NCBI RefSeq assembly: GCF_000376865.1
Contig: NZ_AQXQ01000012.1
Location: 744,001-808,000, forward strand
Length of the DNA: 64,000 nucleotides
Origin: Thioalkalivibrio sp. ALJ7
Lineage (GTDB): Bacteria; Pseudomonadota; Gammaproteobacteria; Ectothiorhodospirales; Ectothiorhodospiraceae
Direction: 5' to 3'
Position 1 is the stretch's first letter. Every line of letters starts with the position of its first letter. Under the pieces are notes generated by a model that was not told the DNA's origin, did not search any database, and saw nothing but the letters and a program-made list of their open reading frames with translations. The position numbers and the translations under genes are program-made. Positions 1 through 7,871 of the stretch are shown in pieces.

Positions 1-966
1 CGCCGCGAAGATCGGCTCGAACACGAACGAGTGATCACGGTTGGCGGCTTCGCGCTTCTCCAGCTTGGGATCGAAGGTCTTGCGCATGTAGGAATACTGC
101 TGCGCCAGCCCGAATTCGGAGGCCATGCCGGAGCCGGTGCCACCCCCTGCACTGAAGATGTAAAAGTACAGCCGCGACTGGTTCGCCTTGATCCCGCAGG
201 AATCGATCAGATAGGAATGGATGAACTTCCAGTCCTCGTTGGCGAACTGGTCGGTGTCCTTGTTCAGGATGATGCGCGCCAGGTACTGGCCCAGGATGGG
301 GGCATTACCCGCGCCGCCCGCATGCACCTCGGACAGGTCCATGATCTTCATCTTGTTGTAGTTGTCGATGAAGTTGTTCTGCCCCGCCCGGTTGGAGAAG
401 CGAATGCGACCCTCGATGTCCTTGTCCAGATCGCCCAGCATCACCATCGGCTCGATCAGGAAGACCGGCTTCACCGCATTGGCCGGCGGCAGGTTCAGGC
501 TCTTGCGGATCCAGCGCAGGGGGCGTCCTTCCTTTTCGCGCCCGCCCGCCTCTTCGTTATCCAACTCGCGCAGGTAATTGGAGCGTGCACTGTGCACGAG
601 CGCAGCCACATCCAACGCGATGTTCGACCCGCAGCGGCCCACGCCAATCAGACACACCGACGGGAAGAATTGCTGCTTGTGCTCCTCCGACTGGCTGCCC
701 TTGGTCAGGCGCGGGAATACCGAATTGCGCAGGTGATCAAGGTTCTCCAGGATGCGGTCGAGATCGCGCTCGGTGAAGTAGTGCGGTTCGCCACCCCGCT
801 CGAGCTTGCCCTCCAGGACATTCGACCGGGCCGCGTTGCGCGGCTGCGTCGCGCGCGCGGCCCTTGATGGAGTGGGGCTCAGCGTCTCGATCTCCCCGCC
901 CTCGGGCACCTCCGGCTCAGCCCGCACCTCGTGGTCCATGTTTTCGTTAGAATTGTTTGTCGGCAT
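1..966 (-). CDS. Tubulin/FtsZ-superfamily GTPase-like protein, N-terminal part (runs off left edge)
   Basis: The reading frame is open from an ATG at 966 to the window edge, giving 322 residues of an unfinished protein. A GGAG ribosome site lies 8-9 bases before the ATG. Three nucleotide-binding signatures of the tubulin/FtsZ superfamily appear in order: GVGRCGSN at residues 108-115 (T1-like), GGAGNAPILG at 217-226 (T3-like), and AGGGTGSG at 273-280 (the T4 tubulin signature). Residues 1-100 are a polar, probably disordered leader followed by a helical stretch. T1 to T4 span about 165 residues against roughly 85 in canonical FtsZ, so the domain is enlarged and this is not the division FtsZ. 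The large tubulin-like families of bacteria (Pfam Tubulin_2 type) are the best guess. No other cytoskeletal gene is visible. GTPase superfamily membership is well supported; the cellular role is unknown. Confidence 0.8.
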   Translation of the reverse strand, partial: MPTNNSNENMDHEVRAEPEVPEGGEIETLSPTPSRAARATQPRNAARSNVLEGKLERGGEPHYFTERDLDRILENLDHLRNSVFPRLTKGSQSEEHKQQFFPSVCLIGVGRCGSNIALDVAALVHSARSNYLRELDNEEAGGREKEGRPLRWIRKSLNLPPANAVKPVFLIEPMVMLGDLDKDIEGRIRFSNRAGQNNFIDNYNKMKIMDLSEVHAGGAGNAPILGQYLARIILNKDTDQFANEDWKFIHSYLIDSCGIKANQSRLYFYIFSAGGGTGSGMASEFGLAQQYSYMRKTFDPKLEKREAANRDHSFVFEPIFAA

Positions 967-1039
967 GGTCAACGACTCCTGCAGTCCGAGCGGGCGGATA
1001 AGGACCAAAAAATGTGATGTAATTCCGTTCGTGCCCCGC

Positions 1040-1068
1040 ACTTAAGCACGCGGGGGGGCACGTTTCAA
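1040..1068 (-). promoter_or_regulatory. Possible sigma70 promoter of the tubulin-like gene
   Basis: On the minus strand a TTGAAA (-35-like, 1063-1068) is followed after 17 bases by TTAAGT (-10-like, 1040-1045), about 75 bases before the start codon. The -10 match is only three of six, so this is a weak prediction. Confidence 0.25.
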
Positions 1069-1168
1069 CCACGGGAAACACATCTAATGGTGCGAGGGGC
1101 GCCCATTCCGCCGGGAAGGGGCGGTCACACAAGGGCCAGCCGGGCGGCCAGCCGGGCAGAAGGGGGCG

Positions 1169-1378
1169 TCAGCCGTCGCGTTCGACGCGTTCCAACACCT
1201 GGGCAATATGGTCGCCCTTGCGGTAGTTCGGGAGGTCGCGTTGCATGTCGGCCAGGGCTTCTTCGCGCGCGGCCTCGGTGTCGTACCAGCGATAGGATTC
1301 CCAGTCGGGACCCAGCAGGTGCGGCATGGCCATGGTGCTGCCTTCTGGCAGACGGATGCGGATTCCGTATCGTTTCAT
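1169..1378 (-). CDS. Small conserved-looking protein of unknown function (69 aa)
   Basis: I place the start at the ATG at 1378 (MKRYGIRIRLPEGSTMAMP). The frame continues upstream, but that extension looks like intergenic sequence. The protein is compact, charged and without a signal peptide or membrane segment; tryptophan/tyrosine-rich residues 23-30 and a helical, acidic second half suggest a small folded cytosolic domain. It ends about 200 bases before the tubulin-like gene on the same strand, so the two could be cotranscribed, but the gap also contains a possible promoter. I do not recognise a family and assign no function. Confidence 0.55.
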   Translation of the reverse strand: MKRYGIRIRLPEGSTMAMPHLLGPDWESYRWYDTEAAREEALADMQRDLPNYRKGDHIAQVLERVERDG

Positions 1379-1497
1379 GGGACTCGTCCGAGATTGTTCG
1401 GGGGTGGCCCGCGTTGCGACACACAACGCTGGCCGGCGCGCAGTCTAGCCGAGGGTCTCGCAGGCGGCAATATGACACGCTCGGGTGCAATGTGTGA

Positions 1498-1530
1498 CTA
1501 GAAAGACATGGATCAATCTACGCGCTCGCG
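1498..1530. repeat. Decayed end of the CTAG-flanked repeat family
   Basis: This 33-base stretch begins with CTAG and matches the outer ends of the element at 11045-11347 at 26 of 33 positions (left end) and 27 of 33 (right end, reverse complement). The shared core is GGATCAAT followed by CGCTCGCG. No second end is visible nearby, so it would be a solo relic. It overlaps the 3' end and stop codon of the VanX-like gene. Confidence 0.45.
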
Positions 1531-2208
1531 GTCGACCAAAAAATCGAAGTAGGTTTCAGGGAACGGCTCAGCAGCCAGGGTGAAATGCCACCACTCCTGA
1601 TCGTAAGGTTCGAAGCCGGCCTCCACCATCAGGCGCTGCAGCAGCATGCGATTGGCGCGTGGCTGGGGCGCAACATCGGCGCGAGGCCACGAGGTCGGAC
1701 TGAATCGATCGAAGCCCGTCCCCATATCCAGCTCTTCACCGGATTCGGCGTCGATCAGCGTCAGATCCACCGTCGACCCCCGGGAATGACTGGAGCGTTC
1801 AGCAATATAGCCCTGCTCGAACAAATCCTCCTTGGCGACATCCGGGTAGTACCGATCCTGCATCCGAGTGTCTTCGAGGTCCTCGGCCCAGCGCACGAAG
1901 TGCGCGACCGCCCGCTGCGGCCGGTAGCAGTCGAAGACCTTGAGACCCAGCCCAAACCCGGCCAGGCGCTCCTGCACCTGAGCCAGCGCCTTCGCCGCCG
2001 AGTGGGTCAGAATACAGGCGGGCGCCTGATAACCATCAATCGGCTCCCCCACGAAGTTCTCTTCGCCAAAATAACGGATCTCCTCGACCAGCCCAGGCAC
2101 AACATCCGCGGCGTCCACAAAACCCGCCGGCCGGGACTGCCCATCCGCCGCAACCGGCACCGCCAACAGCCACGCCAGGCTCAGCATCGATACAACGATC
2201 ATGCGCAT
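1513..2208 (-). CDS. ddpX: Periplasmic D-alanyl-D-alanine dipeptidase, VanX/DdpX family
   Basis: The product is 231 aa with a clear signal peptide (residues 1-21, hydrophobic core followed by AVPVAADG). The family zinc and catalytic residues are all present: R97 in the YRP motif, H141 and D148 in SSHSRGSTVDL, and E205 with H208 in EWWHF. Family members hydrolyse D-Ala-D-Ala; exported, chromosomal versions outside van clusters are usually tied to peptidoglycan turnover or D-Ala recycling rather than vancomycin resistance. No van genes, regulator or peptide transporter lie beside it. The last residues (RERVD) and the stop lie within a sequence resembling a mobile repeat end, so the C-terminus may have been remodelled. 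Function is inferred from motifs. Confidence 0.85.
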   Translation of the reverse strand: MRMIVVSMLSLAWLLAVPVAADGQSRPAGFVDAADVVPGLVEEIRYFGEENFVGEPIDGYQAPACILTHSAAKALAQVQERLAGFGLGLKVFDCYRPQRAVAHFVRWAEDLEDTRMQDRYYPDVAKEDLFEQGYIAERSSHSRGSTVDLTLIDAESGEELDMGTGFDRFSPTSWPRADVAPQPRANRMLLQRLMVEAGFEPYDQEWWHFTLAAEPFPETYFDFLVDRERVD

Positions 2209-2280
2209 CTCGCCACTCCCCGCTCGTCAGAGGGATCAGCATACGCATCGCCAACCACGAAACCGAGAGCGGGGGAAACG

Positions 2281-2309
2281 AAAAAGGGCTGCCGGAAGGC
2301 AGCCCTTTT
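2281..2309 (-). terminator. Rho-independent terminator after tRNA-Met
   Basis: An 8-bp GC stem (GGGCTGCC / GGCAGCCC) with a four-base loop is flanked by AAAAA on the plus-strand left side, which gives a run of five T on the minus strand. It lies 12 bases beyond the 3' end of the tRNA and should end its transcript. With TTTT on the other side it could work in both directions. Confidence 0.8.
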
Positions 2310-2320
2310 AAAGGAATCGG

Positions 2321-2397
2321 TGGTGGCTACGCCCTGATTCGAACAGGGGACCCCATCATTATGAGTGATGTGCTCTAACCAGCTGAGCTACGTAGCC
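2321..2397 (-). tRNA. tRNA-Met (anticodon CAU, elongator type)
   Basis: The 77-base sequence folds as a standard cloverleaf with acceptor stem GGCTACG/CGTAGCC, D arm AGCTCAGCTGGTTAGAGC, anticodon loop CTCATAA and T loop TTCGAAT. The CCA end is encoded (2321-2323). It closely resembles the E. coli elongator metT sequence, and its acceptor stem starts with a G-C pair, unlike initiator tRNA. Confidence 0.95.
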
Positions 2398-2455
2398 ACG
2401 CGGGCTGCGAATTCTCTGGAACCCGCCGCTCAAAGTCAAGTGAACGCGGCATGCG

Positions 2456-2761
2456 TCAGATCTGCAAGCGCTCGACGATACGCCCGTTTTTCAGGTGTTC
2501 TTCCAGGATCTCGTCGATATCGCGCTCGTCATGGTAGGTGTACCAGACGCCTTCGGGGTAAACGACCGCCACCGGGCCCTCATTGCAGCGGTCGAGACAG
2601 CCGGCGGTGTTCACCCGCACCTGACCCTTGCCGTGGATACCCATGGCCTTCGCCTGATTCTTGGCGTAGGCGCGCATCTCGGTCGCCCCGTGATCCTCGC
2701 AGCAATTGCCGTCCTCCCGGCAATTGGTGCAGAAAAAGATATGGCGCTGGTAGTACCCCAT
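2456..2761 (-). CDS. Thioredoxin-like [2Fe-2S] ferredoxin
   Basis: The product is 101 aa from the ATG at 2761, which has a GGAG site 7 bases upstream; longer frames upstream lack one. Cysteines at 11, 14, 20 and 21 near the N-terminus and at 55 and 59 (GCLDRCNEGP) give the pattern of the thioredoxin-fold 2Fe-2S ferredoxins. In that family two N-terminal and two later cysteines hold the cluster. The rest (VAVVYPEGVWYTYHDERD) matches the family's C-terminal half. Such proteins carry electrons in the cytosol, but the partner is unknown. It is followed by the tRNA-Met gene and preceded by the DUF481 gene on the same strand. Confidence 0.85.
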   Translation of the reverse strand: MGYYQRHIFFCTNCREDGNCCEDHGATEMRAYAKNQAKAMGIHGKGQVRVNTAGCLDRCNEGPVAVVYPEGVWYTYHDERDIDEILEEHLKNGRIVERLQI

Positions 2762-2843
2762 CGGATTCTCCGGTGATCGATCCGGCTCATGATAACGCTG
2801 CCGCCCACGAAACGGTGGGCGACCACGCCCGCTGTCCACGCGA

Positions 2844-3581
2844 TCAGCGGAAGCGGTAGACGAGGCTGACGTCCGTGATGGTGTCCGTGTTTTCCACACC
2901 AGGCTCGACGTCGGTGTTGTGCTTCACGGTGAAGCTGGTGCGCAGGCCCAACCGACTCGAGATGTCCGCGGTCAGGGCAAGGATGTTCTCGATCTCGGTA
3001 TTGTCGCTACCGGTCAGGATCAGCAGCTCATCGGTCAGCCGAGCGTTGTCGCTGATATCCCAGCGAAAGTTTCCGGCCAGTCGACCAACCGGCTCGCTCT
3101 CGGTCTCCCCGGTCGTGCGGATGCGCACCTGGCGCATACCGGCACCGATCTCGCCGTCCAGCCGCACCCGCTCGCCGTCGATGAGCCGGCGACCGTAACC
3201 CGTCGTAGCCGAGGCCTGGTAGTCGTAGTTGCTGAAGCGATCTCTCTCGTAGCGCAGGGCCCCGAACAGATAATCGTGTTCGCCCAGCTTGCGGTCCGCC
3301 TGATAGCCGGCGATGTAACGTTGCCCGGTAGTCTCATCGTCTTCTTCGTGAAAGTACCCATCCAGACGAATGCGATTGCGCCAGTCGATCGTGGTGTGCT
3401 CGGCGCGGAAGCGCGCAGTGGCATTGGTCGACTCGGTATTGCCGGTCGTCTTCGAGGCCCCTAGTTCAATGGTCGATTGCCAGCCTTCAGCCTCCCAGGC
3501 CAGCCCTTGCGAGGCTGGTATGCTCAACAGGATGAGCGAGACAAACGCGGGGCCAACAGGTCGGAACGAACGCACGAGCAT
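2844..3581 (-). CDS. DUF481 (YdiY-like) outer-membrane beta-barrel protein
   Basis: The product is 245 aa from the ATG at 3581, which has GAGG 6 bases upstream. A signal peptide covers about residues 1-28 (SLILLSIPASQGLAWEAEG). The mature part alternates polar and aromatic residues in short strands (GYQADRKLGEHDYLFGALRYERD) and ends YRFR, the expected C-terminal aromatic barrel signal. These are traits of the DUF481 salt-inducible outer-membrane family. Its function is unknown even in E. coli (YdiY). The start codon overlaps that of the divergent glcF by two bases (CATG), so each gene's promoter must lie inside the other or the glcF start is elsewhere. Confidence 0.8.
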   Translation of the reverse strand: MLVRSFRPVGPAFVSLILLSIPASQGLAWEAEGWQSTIELGASKTTGNTESTNATARFRAEHTTIDWRNRIRLDGYFHEEDDETTGQRYIAGYQADRKLGEHDYLFGALRYERDRFSNYDYQASATTGYGRRLIDGERVRLDGEIGAGMRQVRIRTTGETESEPVGRLAGNFRWDISDNARLTDELLILTGSDNTEIENILALTADISSRLGLRTSFTVKHNTDVEPGVENTDTITDVSLVYRFR

Positions 3582-4863
3582 GGGAAACCTCACAGAAGAG
3601 AATAGAGGCGAAACCCTAGCAAAGCCGTTGGGAGCATCGGACCAGCCCTTGAGATTCAGGGGACTTTCTGCGGCGGACCAGTGTGTGCACTGTGGACTGT
3701 GCCTGCCGCATTGCCCCACGTACGGCTGGCATCAGGTGGAGGGCGACTCGCCGCGCGGGCGACTAACCCTGATGCAAGGCCTGGCCCAGGGTCGACTGGA
3801 ACCCGAATCCGAAAGCCTGCGCAGCCACCTGGAAGGCTGTCTGGGTTGTCGATCCTGCGAGGCCGTGTGTCCGGCACGCGTGCCTTTCGGAGCCCTGATG
3901 GACCGCGCCCGCGAGATCCTGGACGAACACCCGGCCAGGCCTTCACGCGCCCGCCGCTGGCGCCAGACACTCCAGCACCAGGCCCTGCAACACCCAACCC
4001 TGCGCCGTCTCGGGGGGCTGGCGGCCCGCAGCGGCGCGTACCTGCATATGGACCGGCTGCTCCCCGCAGGCGACTGGCGACGCAGTCTTGCCCACACCCG
4101 GGACTCGCTGACCAAAACGCCCCGGCTTCGCGCGACCGCGGACATCGAAACCGCCGACGCCCTGCTATTCACCGGCTGCATGGATCGCTTCTTCACCGGA
4201 CCCGATTTGGAGGCCGCGCTGGAGCTGTTGGCCGCTCTGGGCGTTCGTGTCGCCATCCCGAAGGCCCAGGTCTGCTGCGGCGCGCTCGACCAGCACGTCG
4301 GCCACGGTGTTGCTGCACAAACCCTGCGCGCGAAAAACATCGAAGCCTTCCCCGGCAACCTGCCTGTCATTGCGCTGGACAGCGGCTGCGAGGCCACGCT
4401 ACGCGAATACCCGGACGGAACCCTGGCGGCCCGCAGCATGAGCCTCACCCGGTTTCTAGCCCAGCAGCTGAAAGCACACAACGGCGCGTCGCCATGGGAC
4501 GACGCACCCACGCGAGTGGCCCTTCATCTACCCTGCACCCAGCGCAACGTGACCCGGGAGGCCCAGGCGTTGACCGCGCTACTGAGCGCGCTTCCCGGGA
4601 TTACGCTGACCTCAGTGAATGACGCCCCGAACTGTTGCGGGGCGGGCGGCACCGCAATGCTGACCCAGCCAAGCATGGCCGATGGCCTCGGGCACCAAAC
4701 CCTGGAAGCGCTAACCGGGGATCACCCGGATGTGATCGTCAGCCCCAATGTCGGCTGCAGCGTACACCTGCGCGCACTGGCGGCCGACAGGAGCACCGCA
4801 CCGCCGATCCGGTCGCCCGCTCGGTTCCTGGCCGGGCGTCTGAAAACCCGCGCGGAGCACTGA
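3580..4863 (+). CDS. glcF: Glycolate oxidase iron-sulfur subunit GlcF
   Basis: The product is 427 aa. Two 4Fe-4S ligand sets lie at C35-C38-C41-C45 (CVHCGLCLPHCP) and C87-C90-C93-C97 (CLGCRSCEAVCP). Two CCG domains follow, with CCGALDQ near residue 231 and NCCGAGG near 351. This order is the GlcF layout; GlcF passes electrons from the flavin subunits GlcD/GlcE to the respiratory chain while glycolate is oxidised to glyoxylate. In an autotroph the substrate would come from phosphoglycolate made by Rubisco and cleaved by Gph (14.5 kb). GlcD and GlcE are not in the window. The start is uncertain: the ATG at 3580 has only a weak ribosome site and overlaps the DUF481 start, and a TTG at 3628 is an alternative. 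Confidence 0.85.
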   Translation: MGNLTEENRGETLAKPLGASDQPLRFRGLSAADQCVHCGLCLPHCPTYGWHQVEGDSPRGRLTLMQGLAQGRLEPESESLRSHLEGCLGCRSCEAVCPARVPFGALMDRAREILDEHPARPSRARRWRQTLQHQALQHPTLRRLGGLAARSGAYLHMDRLLPAGDWRRSLAHTRDSLTKTPRLRATADIETADALLFTGCMDRFFTGPDLEAALELLAALGVRVAIPKAQVCCGALDQHVGHGVAAQTLRAKNIEAFPGNLPVIALDSGCEATLREYPDGTLAARSMSLTRFLAQQLKAHNGASPWDDAPTRVALHLPCTQRNVTREAQALTALLSALPGITLTSVNDAPNCCGAGGTAMLTQPSMADGLGHQTLEALTGDHPDVIVSPNVGCSVHLRALAADRSTAPPIRSPARFLAGRLKTRAEH

Positions 4864-4927
4864 TCCCAGCACCCGCTTGCGGTACCCTTATGGAATCCGC
4901 CAAGACGCTTCCAACCGGTACGAAACC

Positions 4928-5569
4928 ATGCGCCACCTCTCCCCGCTGGATCATCTGATCAACCAGGCCGATGCGTTCGTGAAGGTCGTCTCCGGGCAAG
5001 CCCGCTCGACTGGCCGGCCATCACCTGGCGGGGACAATATAGGTCCGCATCTGGACGATCACGAGCGCGACCTGTCGACCCGGCTAATGCGCGTGAACCA
5101 TGCCGGCGAGATCGCGGCCCAGGGCCTTTATCAGGGTCAGATGCTGACCGCGCGCAACCCCGAGATCCGCGAGCACCTGGACCAGGCCTCGCGTGAGGAA
5201 GGCGACCACCTGCACTGGTGTGCGCGGCGGGTGCACGACCTGGGAGGCCGCACCAGCCTGCTGGGGCCGTTCTGGTATATGGGTTCGTTCGGGATGGGCG
5301 CGCTGGCCGGCCTGACCGGCGACGCCTACAGCCTGGGCTTTATCGACGAGACCGAACGTCAGGTGGAACGCCATCTGGATCGCCACCTGGAACGCCTGCC
5401 GGCCCAGGACGAGGTCTCCACACGCATCCTGGCGCAGATGAAGCAGGACGAAGTGGAGCACGGTGCGCACGCCATGGCGCTGGGTGGCAAGGCGCCGCCC
5501 TGGCCGGTGCGCAATATCCTGATGCCACTGACCTCCAGCGTGATGACACGCACAGCCTACTGGATCTGA
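4928..5569 (+). CDS. coq7: Ubiquinone biosynthesis hydroxylase Coq7 (diiron)
   Basis: The product is 213 aa. The carboxylate-bridged diiron ligands of the COQ7 family are visible: E61 in NHAGEIAAQ, E91 and H94 in EEGDHLHW, E143 in DETERQVERHL, and E175 with H178 in DEVEHG. Coq7 hydroxylates the demethoxyquinone intermediate at ring carbon 6, the last hydroxylation of ubiquinone synthesis, at the inner membrane. A short helical hairpin (FWYMGSFGMGALAGLTGDAYSLGF) probably contacts the membrane. The start at 4928 fits the family's usual length; an in-frame ATG at 4877 would add an unlikely leader. It lies 64 bases after glcF on the same strand. Confidence 0.93.
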   Translation: MRHLSPLDHLINQADAFVKVVSGQARSTGRPSPGGDNIGPHLDDHERDLSTRLMRVNHAGEIAAQGLYQGQMLTARNPEIREHLDQASREEGDHLHWCARRVHDLGGRTSLLGPFWYMGSFGMGALAGLTGDAYSLGFIDETERQVERHLDRHLERLPAQDEVSTRILAQMKQDEVEHGAHAMALGGKAPPWPVRNILMPLTSSVMTRTAYWI

Positions 5570-5631
5570 CCCGAGCGCGGAGGCGCCCCGTGGACAACCT
5601 ATTGAGAGATCACGCCTAAGGCGGCAGGTAT

Positions 5632-6441
5632 CTAGCCCGGTCGATTCATGTTCTTGCCGTAAAAGATCTCCATCATCTCGTGCTTGAGCAGTTTGGAGAT
5701 GCGCTTGGCCTCCTTGGCCGAATAGTCGTCCTTGCCCAGGCCGAACAGATACGTGTCCATGTCGAAGTCCTTTAGCACCATCTTGGTGTGAAACAGGTAC
5801 TCCTGGTACACGTTGACATCCACCATCTGGTACTTCTCCTGGGTGTCGCGCGACAGGAAGTCCTGGATGGAATTAATCTTGTGATCGATGAAATGCTTCT
5901 TGCCGCGCACGTCGCGCGTAAAACCACGCACGCGATAATCCATGATCACGATGTCCGACTCGAAGCTGTGGATCAGGTAGTTCAAGGCCCGTAGCGGCGA
6001 AATCCGCCCGCAGGTGGACACATCAATGTCCGCACGGAAGGTTGCGATGCCACCCTCAGGGTGCGCCTCGGGATAGGTGTGCACCGTGATGTGGCTCTTG
6101 TCCAGGTGGCCGACCACGGTCTCCGGCAGAGGGCCCGGGCCCTCGGTGTAGCCGATCTTCTCGGTGGCCACCGGCTCCTCCGAGATCAGCATGGTCACCG
6201 ACGCACCCTGCGGATCGTAGTCCTGGCGCGAGATGTCGAGGATATTCGCCCCGATCAGGTGCGCCACATCGGACAGGATCTGAGTCAGACGCTGGGCGTT
6301 GTACGCCTCGTCGATGTAGGCGATGTATTCGTCGCGATGCCGGTCACCCGAGGCATAGCAGATATCGTAAATATTGAAGCTCAGGCTCTTGGTCAGGTTG
6401 TTGAAACCGTGGAGCTTGATTTGCTTCTTGTGACGAGGCAT
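5632..6441 (-). CDS. speD: S-adenosylmethionine decarboxylase proenzyme (E. coli class)
   Basis: The product is 269 aa, close to the 264 aa of E. coli SpeD. The self-cleavage site is KSHIT, where S116 becomes the pyruvoyl group after cutting behind K115. The following sequence ([26 protein letters not shown]) is characteristic. The enzyme makes decarboxylated AdoMet, the aminopropyl donor for spermidine. No spermidine synthase (speE) is adjacent. A GAGG site stands 7 bases before the ATG at 6441. The order speD-osmC-crp is shared with Pseudomonas-type genomes around vfr. Confidence 0.95.
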   Translation of the reverse strand: MPRHKKQIKLHGFNNLTKSLSFNIYDICYASGDRHRDEYIAYIDEAYNAQRLTQILSDVAHLIGANILDISRQDYDPQGASVTMLISEEPVATEKIGYTEGPGPLPETVVGHLDKSHITVHTYPEAHPEGGIATFRADIDVSTCGRISPLRALNYLIHSFESDIVIMDYRVRGFTRDVRGKKHFIDHKINSIQDFLSRDTQEKYQMVDVNVYQEYLFHTKMVLKDFDMDTYLFGLGKDDYSAKEAKRISKLLKHEMMEIFYGKNMNRPG

Positions 6442-6516
6442 GGCGTGTCCTCTTGCCCGGGCCGCAGCGAGCGGCGAATTGTAGACGCCTCGGCCTCCGA
6501 GTCCAAGAAAAGAACC

Positions 6517-6945
6517 TCAGCGCGGCGCCGGGCCCTCAATAATCTCGAAGTCGTGGGTCACCTTCGCCGAGGCGCCCAACATCAGCGAGGCCGAGCAATA
6601 CTTCTCCGCGGACAGGCCCACCGCACGCCCGACCTGCTTTTCCGACAACTCGTGGCCGTACACCCGAAAGTGCACATGAATATCCGTGAACACCTTCGGC
6701 ACGGTCTCCGCCCGCGTCCCCTCCACACTCACCTCGCAGTCCAGCACCTGCTGACGCGCCTTCTTCAGCATCGCAATCACATCGAAGCTGGTACAACCGC
6801 CCATCCCCAGCAACAACATCTCCATCGGGCGCGCGCCCAGGTTACGCCCACCAGCGTCCGGCGCACCGTCCATTACCACCGCATGGCCGCTGTCGGTCTC
6901 ACCGACAAACGCCACCTGGTCTAGCCATTTCACTTTCACCTGCAT
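6517..6945 (-). CDS. yhfA: OsmC-family protein (YhfA-like)
   Basis: The product is 142 aa with the OsmC/Ohr fold pattern. One conserved cysteine lies in GMGGCTSFDVI (about residue 51) and a second in EKYCSASLML (about residue 117), the two positions that act together in thiol-dependent peroxidases of the family. YhfA-type members neighbour crp in E. coli as here, which supports this subgroup over Ohr or true OsmC. Substrate and physiological role are not established. A strong AGGAA site precedes the ATG at 6945. It is divergent from crp across a 192-base intergenic region. Confidence 0.88.
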   Translation of the reverse strand: MQVKVKWLDQVAFVGETDSGHAVVMDGAPDAGGRNLGARPMEMLLLGMGGCTSFDVIAMLKKARQQVLDCEVSVEGTRAETVPKVFTDIHVHFRVYGHELSEKQVGRAVGLSAEKYCSASLMLGASAKVTHDFEIIEGPAPR

Positions 6946-6978
6946 CGGTTTTTTCCTGTTGGATGGAAGGATCCGTGC

Positions 6979-7051
6979 CTATACTTCAAAGTGGACTCTA
7001 CTCAGGGCGGACCTGCTGCACAAAATCAGAGGCCTGTTGCCGGATTTTGTG
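6979..7051 (+). promoter_or_regulatory. crp upstream region: -10-like TATACT and a 9-bp inverted repeat
   Basis: A TATACT at 6980-6985 is a good -10 hexamer but has no convincing -35, which would fit an activator-dependent promoter. Downstream, CACAAAATC (7019-7027) and GATTTTGTG (7043-7051) form a perfect 9-bp inverted repeat with a 15-base loop, inside the presumed crp leader. It could be a hairpin or an operator. It does not have the TGTGA-N6-TCACA Crp layout. Confidence 0.35.
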
Positions 7052-7137
7052 AACCGCTGCAGGCACCCCCGGGTACTGGGTTCAAACGCTGCTTTACACT
7101 GATGCACATTCTCAGGAAGCTCATATCGGACGTGACC

Positions 7138-7785
7138 ATGGAAGCCTTGAACAACCCGTTCGTCTACCGCCCCGCCCAGCCCTCACCCGCGCTGGAGCGT
7201 TTCCTTGGCTACTGCCATCGGCGTCAGTACCGCAAGCGCACCACGATTATTCACTCAGGCACCGTGCCCGACACGCTGTACTACGTGGTGAGCGGTTCGG
7301 TGTCGGTGCTGGGCGAAAATAACGGCCACGAGCTGGTCCTCGCCTACCTGAACAAGGGCGAGTTCTTCGGCGAGCTGGGCATGTTCGAGGACGACCCGCG
7401 CAGCGCGACCGTCACCACCCGCGAAGACACCGAAACTGCGGAGATCCCGTACACCCAGTTCCGCGAGATCGCTCAGCGCGACCCCGAGATCCTGATGCTG
7501 CTGACCAGCCAGATCGCCACCCGTCTGCGCCAGACCTCGCGCAAGGTGATGGACCTCGCGTTCGTGGATGTCACCGGGCGGATCGCCCATACCCTGCTGG
7601 ACCTGGCGCGCCAGCCCGACGCCATGACCCACCCGGATGGCATGCAACTGCGCATCACCCGCCAGGAGATCGCGCGCATCGTCGGCTGCTCGCGGGAAAT
7701 GGCCGGGCGGGTACTGAAAGACCTGGAAGAACGCGGTCTGATCACCGCTCACGGCAAGACCATCGTGGTATTCGGCACCCGCTGA
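7138..7785 (+). CDS. vfr: Cyclic-AMP receptor protein family regulator (Vfr/Crp)
   Basis: The product is 215 aa from the ATG at 7138; an in-frame ATG at 7102 would add 12 residues. An N-terminal cyclic-nucleotide-binding beta-roll contains GEFFGELGMFEDDPRSATVTT, with the phosphate-binding cassette (FGELG, RSA). The C-terminal winged helix-turn-helix has ITRQEIARIVGCSREMAGRV at about residues 172-191, nearly the same as in Pseudomonas Vfr, including DLAFVDVTGR and the final VVFGTR. It should bind TGTGA-N6-TCACA sites when bound to cAMP. A near-perfect site lies in the pilG promoter of this window. In Pseudomonas Vfr influences pili, quorum sensing and virulence; targets here are inferred only. 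Confidence 0.92.
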   Translation: MEALNNPFVYRPAQPSPALERFLGYCHRRQYRKRTTIIHSGTVPDTLYYVVSGSVSVLGENNGHELVLAYLNKGEFFGELGMFEDDPRSATVTTREDTETAEIPYTQFREIAQRDPEILMLLTSQIATRLRQTSRKVMDLAFVDVTGRIAHTLLDLARQPDAMTHPDGMQLRITRQEIARIVGCSREMAGRVLKDLEERGLITAHGKTIVVFGTR

Positions 7786-7871
7786 CGCGGCATCGACCCC
7801 AGACCCCGAAGGTCCCGCACCCCGGGCCTTTCCTTTCGGCCCAGCATGTCAGCGTCCTTGGGTACTAGACG

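Noticed and set aside
31-867. A plus-strand reading frame of 278 codons opposite the tubulin-like gene
   Set aside because: It is antisense to the frame with tubulin signatures, lacks a ribosome site and domain, and has the composition of a shadow frame in GC-rich DNA.
1513-2208. Vancomycin-resistance cluster
   Set aside because: Only the VanX-like dipeptidase is present, with a signal peptide; there is no vanH, vanA or regulator gene.
7786-7871. Terminator between crp and trpC
   Set aside because: The GC-rich gap allows only short imperfect stems and has no T tract, so no terminator is claimed.
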